Positions 1 through 8,554 of a DNA stretch of 52,411 nt are shown here, in pieces (position 1 is the stretch's first letter; every line of letters begins with the position of its first letter). The notes below the pieces were generated by a model. The model worked only from the letters and a program-made list of their open reading frames with translations, was not told where the DNA came from and ran no database searches. This DNA is from Corynebacterium sp. (GTDB taxonomy: Bacteria > Actinomycetota > Actinomycetes > Mycobacteriales > Mycobacteriaceae), in contig NZ_JAUNKC010000022.1 of the NCBI RefSeq assembly GCF_030532965.1, positions 1 through 52,411 of the forward strand. Reading direction: 5' to 3'. The translations under genes and the position numbers were made by a program.

Positions 1-90
1 ATGAGCCATGACGACAAGATGGAGAAGGAGGCCATGGCCAAGGACGCCATGGAGAAAGATGCTATGGAAAAGGACAAGATGGAAAAATAG
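1..90 (+). CDS. C-terminal end of an MXKDX pentapeptide-repeat protein (partial)
   Basis: The open frame runs from the window edge to a TAG and reads as a charged tail made of imperfect five-residue units (AMAKD, AMEKD, AMEKD, KMEK). This matches the known MXKDX pentapeptide-repeat pattern of small secreted proteins. An ATG happens to be the first codon of the window, but the true start is probably upstream, so the N-terminal domain or signal peptide is not visible. The gene is 96 bases upstream of the sigma factor on the same strand. In mycobacteria and relatives, SigK-RskA loci sit beside genes for secreted proteins that SigK controls, so this protein could be a SigK target. That is inference from position only. 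Confidence 0.5.
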   Translation: MSHDDKMEKEAMAKDAMEKDAMEKDKMEK

Positions 91-186
91 TCGTTAAAAA
101 AGCGACATCCTTATCGTCTGCCGCCGTAATACGCTGGACAGTTCCGTCTTTTCTCCTTTGAGTATTACCCGGTATCCTAATGGATC

Positions 187-747
187 ATGGAAATATCCAG
201 CGAAGAACTGCTTGTCACTATCGCCCAGGGCGATAAACAAGCCTTCGGCGCTCTCTACGATCGCACCGCAGCCCGCGTTATTGGTATCTGCATGCAGGTA
301 CTGCATAACCGGGCTGTCGCCGAAGAAGTCACCCAAGAAGTATTCATCGAAATTTGGCGCAACGCCCACACATTCTCCCCGGATAAAGGCAGTGCGCTTG
401 GTTGGATTCTTCGGCTTGCCCGGTCCCGGGCCATTGATAAACTCCGCTCCCGCACAGCGGCACTGGCTCGTGACGAGCGTGACGCGGCGTTGGAAAACGT
501 CACCCGTTACGTCGATGTTGAAAGCGACGCGCTTGGCGCAATCGAAGGTGAACACCTCCGCGCCGCCGTTGACGACATCGGCGAACCCCATCGCAGCGCA
601 ATCATGCTCACGTACTTCGGCGGGCTCAGCCAACAACAGCTCGCCGAACATCTCGGCATACCACTCGGAACCGCTAAAACCCGAGTGCGCGATGGGTTGA
701 AAAAACTTAAAGCCGCACTCCATGTCACTCAAGGAAAGGAGGGATAA
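187..747 (+). CDS. sigK: ECF RNA polymerase sigma factor, SigK-like
   Basis: The product has 186 residues, the usual size of an ECF sigma factor. Region 2 lies at about residues 20-90 and contains AEEVTQEVFIEIW, and a region-4 helix-turn-helix lies near residues 145-175 (SQQQLAEHLGIPLGTAKTR). There is no extended C-terminal domain. It would direct core RNA polymerase to a small regulon when released from its anti-sigma factor. The stop codon shares one base with the start of the next gene (TAATG), which indicates translational coupling to the RskA-like anti-sigma factor and fixes the pairing. The SigK assignment rests on the partner and overall resemblance to the SigK/RskA pair; another ECF group is possible. 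Confidence 0.8.
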   Translation: MEISSEELLVTIAQGDKQAFGALYDRTAARVIGICMQVLHNRAVAEEVTQEVFIEIWRNAHTFSPDKGSALGWILRLARSRAIDKLRSRTAALARDERDAALENVTRYVDVESDALGAIEGEHLRAAVDDIGEPHRSAIMLTYFGGLSQQQLAEHLGIPLGTAKTRVRDGLKKLKAALHVTQGKEG

Positions 748-1418
748 TGGCCGACAATACCAACGACTGGCTCGCCGACTTCGACGATAGCGAACTCACC
801 GAAGAAGAACGCCGCGATCTAGCCGACGCTCTTGCGCTGTCAGCGGTTCCACTTCCCCCCTCAGCTGGGCTGAAGGCAGATATTTTCGCCGCAATCGAAA
901 ACGTCGAGCAGCAGCCAGCACCCGTAGCCGAAGTTATTCCGATCCAACGCTATCGCCCCCGTCGAATGGCGGCGGTGACGTCGATTGCGGCCGCCGTGGT
1001 CTTAATCGCCGCTGCGGGTGTCACATTGCCGAAGCTTTTCGACGCCCCCACCAGCACCATCACCACCAATGCCTTGTCTGGTGTTGATGCGATGCACGAA
1101 ATCATGGACGCAGCCGACGTGCAAAGCGCCAATATGGACGTCAGCGGGGTGCAATTGCATGTGGTTTCCTCCAACACCATGGACAAAGCAGGTGCCATGG
1201 TCCAGGGCGCCCCGACCGTCAAAGACGGAATGGGAGTCCAGGTGTGGAGCGTAACCGATTCCGGCAAAATCACCTCCGCAGGCGTGATCGGTCCGGAAGA
1301 TCACACCGACGTGTGGATGCCGTTTAGCGAGGCAACCACCAAAGTAATTCTCACCGAGGAGCCGCTGGCTGGCAGCGAAAAGCCAACCGGGGCAATGATT
1401 GGGGAAATGAAACTATAA
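747..1418 (+). CDS. rskA: Membrane anti-sigma factor, RskA-like
   Basis: The 223-residue protein has a cytoplasmic N-terminal part of about 70 residues, one hydrophobic segment at about residues 74-98 (rich in A, V, I) and an extracytoplasmic C-terminal domain. This is the layout of RskA-type anti-sigma factors, which hold SigK at the membrane and are cut by regulated proteolysis. No cysteine is present in the N-terminal part, so it lacks the HxxxCxxC zinc motif of ZAS anti-sigma factors. In the extracytoplasmic part, the run GVQVWSVTDSGKITSAGVIGP resembles the RskA domain. It starts one base inside the sigK stop codon. The gene is convergent with topA. Confidence 0.78.
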   Translation: MADNTNDWLADFDDSELTEEERRDLADALALSAVPLPPSAGLKADIFAAIENVEQQPAPVAEVIPIQRYRPRRMAAVTSIAAAVVLIAAAGVTLPKLFDAPTSTITTNALSGVDAMHEIMDAADVQSANMDVSGVQLHVVSSNTMDKAGAMVQGAPTVKDGMGVQVWSVTDSGKITSAGVIGPEDHTDVWMPFSEATTKVILTEEPLAGSEKPTGAMIGEMKL

Positions 1419-1477
1419 ATTCGCTAACAAGGCACAAACGATCGGCCGGGAGCTTTTAGGCTTCCCGGCCGATTCTG

Positions 1478-4435
1478 TTATTTCTTTCGGCTACCCGCCT
1501 TAACTACCCGCTTGGTAGTTTTGGTGGGTTTCTTCGCTGCCTTTTTCGTGGTCTTTTTCGTAGTTTTCTTAGTGGATTTCTTCGCTGCCTTCTTGGTGGC
1601 TTTCTTAGTACCACCTTCAGCGGCTTCCTTCGCGCGCCGTTCGGACAGCAGCTCGTTCGCCCGGGCGTCGGTAAGCGTCAGCGGATCGTCACCGCGCCGC
1701 AGCGATGCATTGGTCACACCGTCAGTGACATACGGGCCAAACCTGCCGTCTTTGACGCTCATCGGCTTACCCGAAACGTCGTTATCGCCCAATTCCTTGA
1801 TTGCCTGCTGGCTGGTGGCGCCCCTACCCCGGCGTTTCGGCTCGGCGTAGATGCGGCGCGCTTCATCAAGGGTGATGGTGAAAATCTGTTCCTCGCTGGA
1901 AAGCGACCGGGAATCCGAGCCCTTCTTTAGGTACGGACCATAGCGGCCGTTTTGCGCGGTAATAACCTCATTATCGCTAGGGTCGACCCCCACTTCGCGC
2001 GGCAAGGAGATCAGCTGCAAAGCCTCTTCCAGCGTCACAGTCGACGGCTCCATGGAGGAAAACAGCGACGCGGTCGCGGGTTTCAGCGTCTCTTCAATGA
2101 TCTGATTGATGCGCTTTTCTTTCGCAGCGATGGCGGTTTTGGTTTCCCAGTTTTTCGGCCGTTTGCCCTCAGCCTTACGCTGCGCGTCCTCGGCGGCGCG
2201 CTCCTCGGCGACGATCTCTTCCGCCTTTATCGCGACCTTTTCCTTCTCGTCCTCACCCATGATCTCCGTGACATACGGACCAAATCGGCCCTCTTTCGCA
2301 ACGATCATGCGGCCGTTTGCCGGGTTGAGTCCCAGTTCGCGACCAGATTGCGGCGTGGCAAAGAGCTTCTCCGCGTATTCCAGGGTCAGTTCGTCGGGAG
2401 TGGTGGTGTCGGAAAGGTTTGCCCGCTGGAATTCCGGCTCCCCGTCCTTGACACCGATTTGCCGCTCCAAGTACGGCCCGTAACGGCCCACCCGCACGTA
2501 GATCGGACGGCCCTCGGCGTCGTCGAAAAGCGGAAGGGAGTTTACAACCCGGGCATCAATCTGCTCCAAATTATCGCCGACCAGCGCTTTAAGCCCGCCT
2601 TGCCGTGCGATGGTTTCGGCAGTGGCATCGGAGGCATCCGCGTCGCCGAAATAGAACCCCTTCAGCCAATTCGAGCCAACCTCGTTTCCGGCGGCAATAT
2701 CATCCAGTTCGTCTTCCATGGAGGAGGTGAAATCGTAATCCACCAGTGCAGCAAAGGACTTCTCCATCAACCCCACGACGGCGAACGCCACCCAACTAGG
2801 CACCAGCGCATTGCCGCGCGAATACACGTAGCCACGATCCTGAATCGTCTTAATAATGCTCGCATAGGTGGACGGACGGCCAATGCCAAGGTCCTCCATC
2901 TTCTTCACCAGCGACGCTTCGGTATAGCGGGCAGGCGGGTTAGTGGAATGCCCCTCGGCCTCCAACTTATTCACGCCCAACTGATCGCCCTGGGAAAGCT
3001 GCGGCAAATGCCGCTCCGCATTATCAGCAACATCCCGGCCGTCCGCCTGCTTGGTGGTTTCCACATAGGCGCGCAAGAATCCCTGGAACGTGATAGTCCG
3101 ACCCGTCGAGGAGAACTCAACCTCAGTGCCATCGGAAGCCCGGCCCCCGATGGTGACTTTCATCGACGTACCCTTTGCATCCGCCATCTGGGAAGCAACG
3201 GTCCGCTGCCAGATCAGCTCATACAGCTTGTATTCTTCCGCGTCCAATACCGCGTGCAACTCACCTGGGGTAGCAAACTGCTCACCCGCAGGGCGAATCG
3301 CCTCGTGCGCTTCCTGGGAGTTTTTCACCTTCCGGTCGTAGCGGCGCGGACCAGGAGCAACATAGTTTTCGCCGTACAGGGCGATTGCTTGCTCCCGGGC
3401 AGCCGTTAGCCCCTGTTCCGACAACGTGGTGCTGTCGGTACGCATATATGTGATGTGGCCGTTTTCGTACAGCCGCTGCGCAATCCGCATCGTGCGTTCC
3501 GAGGTGTAATGCAGCTTTCGGCCTGCCTCTTGCTGCAGCGTCGACGTCATAAACGGCGCATAAGGCCTGCGGGTATACGGTTTTTCTTCCACTGAAACAA
3601 CGGAGAAATCCGCCCCGTCGAGAACCTGAACCAGATGCTCGGCGCGCTCCTTATCGACGACGGCAACGTCGCCCGTAAGCTCACCCTTGTCGTTGAAATC
3701 GCGGCCCAAAGCCACCCGCTTGCCATCAACCGCGGTAAGCCGACCATCAAATTCCCGCGGATTGCCGTCGGTTGCGGGCTTAGCGGTATCGAACAGCGCC
3801 TTTAAATCCCAATATTCGGCAGAAACGAACGCCATCCGCTCCCGTTCCCGCTCAACAATCACCCGCGTGGCAACCGACTGAACCCGACCCGCTGATAGCC
3901 GCGGCATTACCTTTTTCCACAGCACCGGCGATACTTCGTAGCCGTACAACCGGTCCAAAATACGGCGAGTTTCCTGGGCATCCACCAGGTTTTCATCCAG
4001 GTCACGCGTGTTTTCCGCGGCGGCAAGGATGGCGGGTTTGGTGATCTCATTGAACACCATGCGGCGCACCGGAACCTTAGGCTTTAAGGTTTCCAGCAAA
4101 TGCCAGGCGATCGCCTCGCCTTCGCGATCAGGGTCGGTCGCTAGCAGCAATTCATCGACCTGCTTGAGCTTAGTTTTAAGATCAGAAACTTTCTTCTTCT
4201 TATCCGGGCTCACCACATACAGCGGTGTGAAATCATCATCGACGTTAACGCCCAACCGCGCCCACGGTTCCTTTTTGAACTTGGGGGGTACATCCGCCGC
4301 GCCCCGTGGCAGGTCACGAATATGTCCCACCGAAGCCTCGACAATATAATCCCCGCCCAAGTACGGGGCGATTTTTTTCGCTTTTGTCGCAGACTCGACG
4401 ATCACGAGACGCTTGATGCCGCTACCTTCAGCCAT
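1478..4435 (-). CDS. topA: DNA topoisomerase I (type IA)
   Basis: The 985-residue protein relaxes negatively supercoiled DNA by cutting one strand through a tyrosyl linkage. The N-terminal TOPRIM domain begins with KRLVIVESATKAKKIAPYL and contains the metal-binding run ATDPDREGEAIAWHL. The catalytic tyrosine is Y330 in GHITYMRTDST. The C-terminal part has four GR(F/Y)GPY repeats instead of zinc fingers, then a tail of more than 40 residues rich in KKATKK-like units, as known for actinobacterial TopA. I chose the ATG that gives MAEGSGIKRL; an in-frame TTG six codons upstream is possible. The gene stands alone, convergent with rskA and followed in the same direction by nothing obvious. Confidence 0.97.
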   Translation of the reverse strand: MAEGSGIKRLVIVESATKAKKIAPYLGGDYIVEASVGHIRDLPRGAADVPPKFKKEPWARLGVNVDDDFTPLYVVSPDKKKKVSDLKTKLKQVDELLLATDPDREGEAIAWHLLETLKPKVPVRRMVFNEITKPAILAAAENTRDLDENLVDAQETRRILDRLYGYEVSPVLWKKVMPRLSAGRVQSVATRVIVERERERMAFVSAEYWDLKALFDTAKPATDGNPREFDGRLTAVDGKRVALGRDFNDKGELTGDVAVVDKERAEHLVQVLDGADFSVVSVEEKPYTRRPYAPFMTSTLQQEAGRKLHYTSERTMRIAQRLYENGHITYMRTDSTTLSEQGLTAAREQAIALYGENYVAPGPRRYDRKVKNSQEAHEAIRPAGEQFATPGELHAVLDAEEYKLYELIWQRTVASQMADAKGTSMKVTIGGRASDGTEVEFSSTGRTITFQGFLRAYVETTKQADGRDVADNAERHLPQLSQGDQLGVNKLEAEGHSTNPPARYTEASLVKKMEDLGIGRPSTYASIIKTIQDRGYVYSRGNALVPSWVAFAVVGLMEKSFAALVDYDFTSSMEDELDDIAAGNEVGSNWLKGFYFGDADASDATAETIARQGGLKALVGDNLEQIDARVVNSLPLFDDAEGRPIYVRVGRYGPYLERQIGVKDGEPEFQRANLSDTTTPDELTLEYAEKLFATPQSGRELGLNPANGRMIVAKEGRFGPYVTEIMGEDEKEKVAIKAEEIVAEERAAEDAQRKAEGKRPKNWETKTAIAAKEKRINQIIEETLKPATASLFSSMEPSTVTLEEALQLISLPREVGVDPSDNEVITAQNGRYGPYLKKGSDSRSLSSEEQIFTITLDEARRIYAEPKRRGRGATSQQAIKELGDNDVSGKPMSVKDGRFGPYVTDGVTNASLRRGDDPLTLTDARANELLSERRAKEAAEGGTKKATKKAAKKSTKKTTKKTTKKAAKKPTKTTKRVVKAGSRKK

Positions 4436-4831
4436 GAAACGAATGAACCTCAATTCGGTTAACGCACAAATAAATCACATCGCGAGCACCCACCCAATGT
4501 GCAGAAAGCTCACACTAGGTAAATACCGCTGGGGTCTTCCGCCAAATGCCGGATAGGATTCAGCAGAAATTACAGACGTTTCCTTATAATACGGGGCTAT
4601 TGCGCAACTTTGTCCAACCAGATACCCCTCGGCGTTTTCCTTAAGTGGTTTTTTCGGCCGCACGGCACCTTAGGTTTTCCGCTATTTAGCCACGGTATTG
4701 ACGTATCGAAGTCACACTACCCCCACAAACCACATAAAAATATCCCAAACATAAACCATGCAAAATACATGGAATAGTTGGGGATACCTCAGCGCGACCA
4801 GCGAAGTGACCACGCTTAAAATCTTCTTGGG
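4436..4831. other. Intergenic region between topA and cspA
   Basis: About 400 bases hold no convincing gene. A 62-codon open frame on the minus strand (4475-4663) has no good ribosome binding site and no recognisable protein character. The region is AT-rich near 4720-4790 and presumably carries the topA promoter and the end of the cspA transcript. I see no clear terminator hairpin followed by a T run. Confidence 0.5.
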
Positions 4832-5035
4832 TTACAGTGCCCGGACACCTAGAGCTTGTGGGCCCTTTGCGCCATCGCCAACCTCGAATTCAACCAATTG
4901 GTTTTCCTCCAGTGAGCGGAAACCATTGCCCTGAATCTCCGAGTAGTGAACGAACACGTCGGCTGAACCGTCCTCTGGTGCGATAAAGCCGAAGCCCTTT
5001 TCAGCATTGAACCACTTTACAGTGCCCTTAGCCAT
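4832..5035 (-). CDS. cspA: Cold-shock protein, CspA family
   Basis: The 67-residue protein is a single cold-shock (OB-fold) domain. It carries the RNP1 motif KGFGFI in [15 protein letters not shown] and the RNP2-type motif VFVHYSEI, which bind single-stranded RNA or DNA. Length matches the family. I start at [10 protein letters not shown] because an AAGGA ribosome binding site sits about 8 bases upstream; the longer frame starting MKENN would place that site inside the gene. The neighbourhood topA - cspA - DECH helicase is conserved in corynebacteria (recalled). It probably acts as an RNA chaperone, and its leader is unusually structured (see the leader entry). Confidence 0.95.
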   Translation of the reverse strand: MAKGTVKWFNAEKGFGFIAPEDGSADVFVHYSEIQGNGFRSLEENQLVEFEVGDGAKGPQALGVRAL

Positions 5036-5329
5036 ATTATTTTCCTTCATGTGTTGCTATTTTCGGTGCGTGGCCCGAGGGTTGAAAAAAGGTCGATCAC
5101 GTATCACGCACACTTAACGCAGCGGTCAAGCTTCCGCTGAACCTCAATGACCACATCGTGGTGAACCATTGAGGTGGCAAAAAATCACGTTGCTAAAATG
5201 CCTCTAGGATTGGGTACCTAGTGTGGCGACCTCCATCCAAGTGTTCCACGTTTAACAGCAAAACGGGAGGGCTAGCCAAGCAAAACGACGCAACCAGCAG
5301 GTCACCGGCAATAAATTAAAGGAGCGGCC
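5036..5329. promoter_or_regulatory. cspA leader with two adjacent hairpins; divergent promoter region
   Basis: Nearly 300 bases separate cspA (minus strand) from the helicase (plus strand). Read toward cspA, the DNA can fold into a long hairpin at 5141-5175. Its outer arms are ACCTCAATG/CATTGAGGT, its inner arms ACCAC/GTGGT, with a 3-base loop and a 4-base bulge. A second hairpin lies at about 5121-5139 (AGCGG/CCGCT type arms). Structured leaders of this kind are known for cold-shock genes, where they control translation with temperature. That this one does so is inference; no transcription start is visible directly. Confidence 0.5.
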
Positions 5330-7669
5330 ATGCCCCAGCCTAGCCCCGAAGTAGGGTACCTACTCGGTGCGGAACTAATCGACGCCCTGCGCAATCGCTT
5401 CCCCGACTCCACCTGCACCCACCTACGCACCATCCCCGCCACACAAGCCGAATACGCGCCCTGGCCTGGATGGATCCACCCGGGGATAAAAGAACGACTC
5501 ATCCACACCGGCATCAGCGCGCCCTATACCCACCAGGCAGCAGCGGCCAACAGCGCCTACCAGGGCAACCACACCGTCATCGCAACCGGCACCTCATCCG
5601 GAAAATCCCTGAGCTACCAACTACCGATACTCAGCACCCTTGCCGCCCACCCAGCAGCATGCGCGCTATATATCACCCCCACCAAGGCACTAGGCTCCGA
5701 CCAGCTCGCCAATACAACCGCCCTCATTCGCGGGATTAATGACCTTAGTTCCGTGCATCCTGCGCCTTATGATGGCGATACCCCCATAGAAGCCCGAACC
5801 GCTATCCGCGATACCTCGCGGTTTATTTTCACCAACCCGGATATGGTGCACAGCGGAATCCTCAGCAACCACCACAAATGGGGTCGGTTATTACGCAACC
5901 TACGATTCATCGTGATTGACGAATGCCACAGTTACCGGGGTGTTTTCGGCGCACACGTCTCATTGGTTCTGCGCAGGCTGCTGCGCATCGCACGCGCATA
6001 CGGCAGCACCCCAACAGTGATACTCGCGTCCGCCACCACCGCCACCCCGGCCGACCATGCGGGCAGACTCATCGGCGCACCAGTCACCGCGATCACCACC
6101 GACACCGCCCCGATGGGGGCACGCACCATCGCGCTATGGGAACCAAGCTTCATCGACGGTGCCGCGGGGGAATGTGGTGCCCCGGTACGGCGATCCGCAC
6201 CAACCGAAGCCGCCGGAATGATGGCAACCCTCGTCGCGGAAGGTGCCCGTACTCTCACCTTTGTGCGCTCGCGCACCCAGGCGGAACTAGTGGCGTTAAA
6301 AACTCAAGAAGAGTTAAATAGCCACGGCCGATTCGATCTCAGCAGCCGGATCGCCTCCTACCGCGCCGGTTACCTGGCCGAAGACCGCCGCACACTTGAG
6401 CAGCAGCTTGACGACGGCACCCTGCTAGGCGTCGCCACCACCAACGCCCTGGAACTCGGCATTGATGTCGGTGGGCTCGATGCCGTCATCACCGCCGGGT
6501 TCCCCGGAACCATAGCGAGCTTCTGGCAACAAGCAGGACGCGCGGGACGGCGGGGCCAAGGCTCCATTATTGTTCTCATTGCACGAGATGACCCGCTAGA
6601 TACCTACCTCGTGCATCACCCCGAAGCGCTCCTGGATCACCCCGTAGAATCGGCGGTATTCAACCCAGCCAACCCCTATATCCTCGCAGGTCATCTCTAC
6701 TGCGCCGCCCTGGAAGCGCCACTAACCGACGCCGAGATTTCCGAATTGCAAGCGCAAGAAGTGGCTGCGTCGCTTGCCAAACAAGGAATACTCCGCCGCC
6801 GCGCCAACGGTTGGTTCGCCAGCTTGCCGCCGGGAGAAATGGACCCACATGCACTAGTGGCATTGCGGGGCTCCGGCAGCCAGGTAACCATCGTAGATGC
6901 AGAGGACGGCCGGGTGCTCGGAACAATTGACCAGGCACAAGCCTGCTCCCAGGTGCATCCCGGCGCGGTGTATCTGCATCAAGGCGAAAGTTTCGTGGTC
7001 GATTCGCTCGACCTAGATACTATGATCGCCCTCGTTCACCCAGAGATCCCTGATTACTACACCCACGCCCGATCTACCACCGATATTCGCATCGTCCGCG
7101 AACCAGAGCGGGTGTATAGCCCCGCCGCTGGTTTATGGGTGTCGAACCTCGATGTGGAAGTGACCAACCATGTGATCGGCTACATGATGAAAAGCTTTAA
7201 CGGCGATGTCATAGCCACCGTGCCATTGGATTTGCCCGCCCACACGTTGCTGACCAAGGCGGTCGCGTACACCGTTGATCCCGCTGTGGTAGACGCGCTG
7301 GGAATTAGCGACATCCCCGGCGCGTTGCATGCTGCGGAGCATGCGGCGATTGGGTTGTTGCCGCTTTTTGCTACCTGTGACCGGTGGGATATTGGTGGGG
7401 TGTCCACACCACTGCATGCGGATACGGGGTTACCCACGGTGTTTGTTTACGATGGACACCCCGGTGGCGCGGGGTTTGCTGACTGTGGTTTCGCGCGGTT
7501 TGCCGAATGGATCGCCGCAACATATGAGGCGGTTCGTTCGTGTGCATGTGATACTGGTTGCCCGTCGTGTGTCCAGTCGCCTAAATGCGGCAACGGAAAT
7601 TCGCCGTTGGATAAAGCGGGGGCCATTAAGCTGTTGGGGGCGTTGTGCACGATGCTTGATGGGGGTTAG
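5330..7669 (+). CDS. DECH-box superfamily 2 helicase with C-terminal cysteine cluster (DUF1998/MrfA type)
   Basis: The 779-residue protein is an ATP-dependent nucleic-acid helicase. Visible motifs are Walker A GTSSGKS (87-93), DECH (196-199), SATTATP (motif III) and QQAGRAGRRG (motif VI). Near the C-terminus is a cysteine cluster (C738, C740, C744, C747, C753) in the DUF1998 position, which in MrfA-type helicases binds zinc. MrfA helicases act in DNA repair, for example of mitomycin damage. In actinobacteria this gene is the well-known companion of the Tad-like secretion cluster. The start ATG follows a GGAG (AAAGGAGCGGCC-ATG). Its stop overlaps the convergent TadE-like gene by 4 bases. Confidence 0.92.
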   Translation: MPQPSPEVGYLLGAELIDALRNRFPDSTCTHLRTIPATQAEYAPWPGWIHPGIKERLIHTGISAPYTHQAAAANSAYQGNHTVIATGTSSGKSLSYQLPILSTLAAHPAACALYITPTKALGSDQLANTTALIRGINDLSSVHPAPYDGDTPIEARTAIRDTSRFIFTNPDMVHSGILSNHHKWGRLLRNLRFIVIDECHSYRGVFGAHVSLVLRRLLRIARAYGSTPTVILASATTATPADHAGRLIGAPVTAITTDTAPMGARTIALWEPSFIDGAAGECGAPVRRSAPTEAAGMMATLVAEGARTLTFVRSRTQAELVALKTQEELNSHGRFDLSSRIASYRAGYLAEDRRTLEQQLDDGTLLGVATTNALELGIDVGGLDAVITAGFPGTIASFWQQAGRAGRRGQGSIIVLIARDDPLDTYLVHHPEALLDHPVESAVFNPANPYILAGHLYCAALEAPLTDAEISELQAQEVAASLAKQGILRRRANGWFASLPPGEMDPHALVALRGSGSQVTIVDAEDGRVLGTIDQAQACSQVHPGAVYLHQGESFVVDSLDLDTMIALVHPEIPDYYTHARSTTDIRIVREPERVYSPAAGLWVSNLDVEVTNHVIGYMMKSFNGDVIATVPLDLPAHTLLTKAVAYTVDPAVVDALGISDIPGALHAAEHAAIGLLPLFATCDRWDIGGVSTPLHADTGLPTVFVYDGHPGGAGFADCGFARFAEWIAATYEAVRSCACDTGCPSCVQSPKCGNGNSPLDKAGAIKLLGALCTMLDGG

Positions 7670-7995
7670 CGTGGGCCCGCCCGTGCGGTCGCGGTGGCGC
7701 GGTTGTCGACTGCTGTAACGATAACGTCGCTGTCAACAACCGCGCAGTCGTGTATCGCTGCGCGGTTGAGTTGCGCAGCGTAGGCGGCCTTTTTACAGGG
7801 TGGTTCGCCGGTATAGACCGCCCAGGCGCCCGCGACTGCCGCCAAATCGGCGGCCACTTGGGCGCGGTGGGTGGCGATTGTGGTGTTGGTTATCGAGGCG
7901 ATGATCAACAGTAGTGCGGATAACGCCGCGATTAACCCTGCGGTGGTGACCGTTGCGCTTCCGGTTTCGTCGCGTAGAAGTAGGATACGCCCCAT
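7666..7995 (-). CDS. TadE/TadG-like pseudopilin of the helicase/secretion neighbourhood
   Basis: The 109-residue protein starts with a short charged leader and then ETGSATVTTAGLIAALSALLLIIAS, one hydrophobic helix, followed by an extracellular tail with two cysteines (PPCKKAAY and HDCAVV) that could form a disulfide. It resembles pilin-like TadE proteins but lacks the Glu at position +5 of the mature helix. It is the last gene of the Tad-type operon, 2 bases after the TadE stop, and overlaps the helicase end by 4 bases. Likely a minor pseudopilin at the membrane; exact role unknown. Confidence 0.8.
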   Translation of the reverse strand: MGRILLLRDETGSATVTTAGLIAALSALLLIIASITNTTIATHRAQVAADLAAVAGAWAVYTGEPPCKKAAYAAQLNRAAIHDCAVVDSDVIVTAVDNRATATARAGPR

Positions 7996-7997
7996 AG

Positions 7998-8306
7998 CTA
8001 CTGCTCCATCGGGAAAATGGCGTGCGCTGTCATGGTTCCCAGCGGAGCCGGTACGGTGGCGCTGGCCGTGGCAAGACCGGCGTGTTCCGTCACCGTTACC
8101 GTGCCCCGGGGTGGCTGGTAGTCGGTGCCAATTGCATGAGCGCGTGCCGCCGCACCAGCGCTGTCGATAGCGGAAAGATAGGCCGCTAGTGTCATCATGC
8201 CCGCTACCATCAGCGAGAACACCACAATGAGGGAGCTTAATGCGATGGCGGTTTCCACCGTGGTGGATCCCTCGTCATCGATGAGAATGGCACCGACGTT
8301 GCGCAT
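7998..8306 (-). CDS. TadE-like pseudopilin
   Basis: The product has 102 residues: a leader MRNVGAILIDDEG, then STTVETAIALSSLIVVFSLM as a pilin-type hydrophobic helix. The G-STTVE arrangement puts Glu at +5, the signature of proteins cut by a Tad-type prepilin peptidase. I chose the ATG 2 bases downstream of the Flp stop; a much longer open frame in the same phase runs back to 8942 but overlaps the Flp and TadC genes and is not credible. It is probably a minor pseudopilin that helps assemble the Flp fibre. Confidence 0.8.
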   Translation of the reverse strand: MRNVGAILIDDEGSTTVETAIALSSLIVVFSLMVAGMMTLAAYLSAIDSAGAAARAHAIGTDYQPPRGTVTVTEHAGLATASATVPAPLGTMTAHAIFPMEQ

Positions 8307-8308
8307 GT

Positions 8309-8527
8309 TTATGCCGGGGACTTGCTTAATGCGTTGGTGATAATGGATTCCAATGCGTCGGAGACAGAGCCCGATGTGACCACCAAATACAGTGCACCAG
8401 CGAGCGCGGCGGCGGCAAGCGCACCCATTGCGTATTCGATGGTTGTGGAGCCTTCGTCGTCGGCAAGCACGTCGGGTAGCTCCCAGGTACGTATCACGTA
8501 ATTGATGGTGGAGGCGATTTTTTCCAT
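8309..8527 (-). CDS. flp: Flp-type major pilin (DUF4244-like)
   Basis: The 72-residue protein has a 25-residue cytoplasmic leader ending DDEG, then STTIEYAMGALAAAALAGALYLVV. The G-STTIEY sequence is the class IVb (Flp) prepilin cleavage motif, with Glu at +5 and Tyr at +6. After processing the pilin would be about 46 residues. An AAAGGAAA ribosome binding site precedes the ATG. It sits between tadC and tadE as in mycobacterial and corynebacterial tad loci. It would form a thin fibre or pseudopilus through the envelope. Confidence 0.85.
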   Translation of the reverse strand: MEKIASTINYVIRTWELPDVLADDEGSTTIEYAMGALAAAALAGALYLVVTSGSVSDALESIITNALSKSPA

Positions 8528-8554
8528 GATGGTTTCCTTTTCTCTTGGTGAAAG

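Noticed and set aside
1952..3409. 485-codon plus-strand open frame opposite topA
   Set aside because: It is fully antisense to topA, has no recognisable domain, and its composition follows the topA codon pattern read in another frame.
4475..4663. 62-codon minus-strand frame upstream of topA
   Set aside because: No ribosome binding site and no protein-like features; probably chance.
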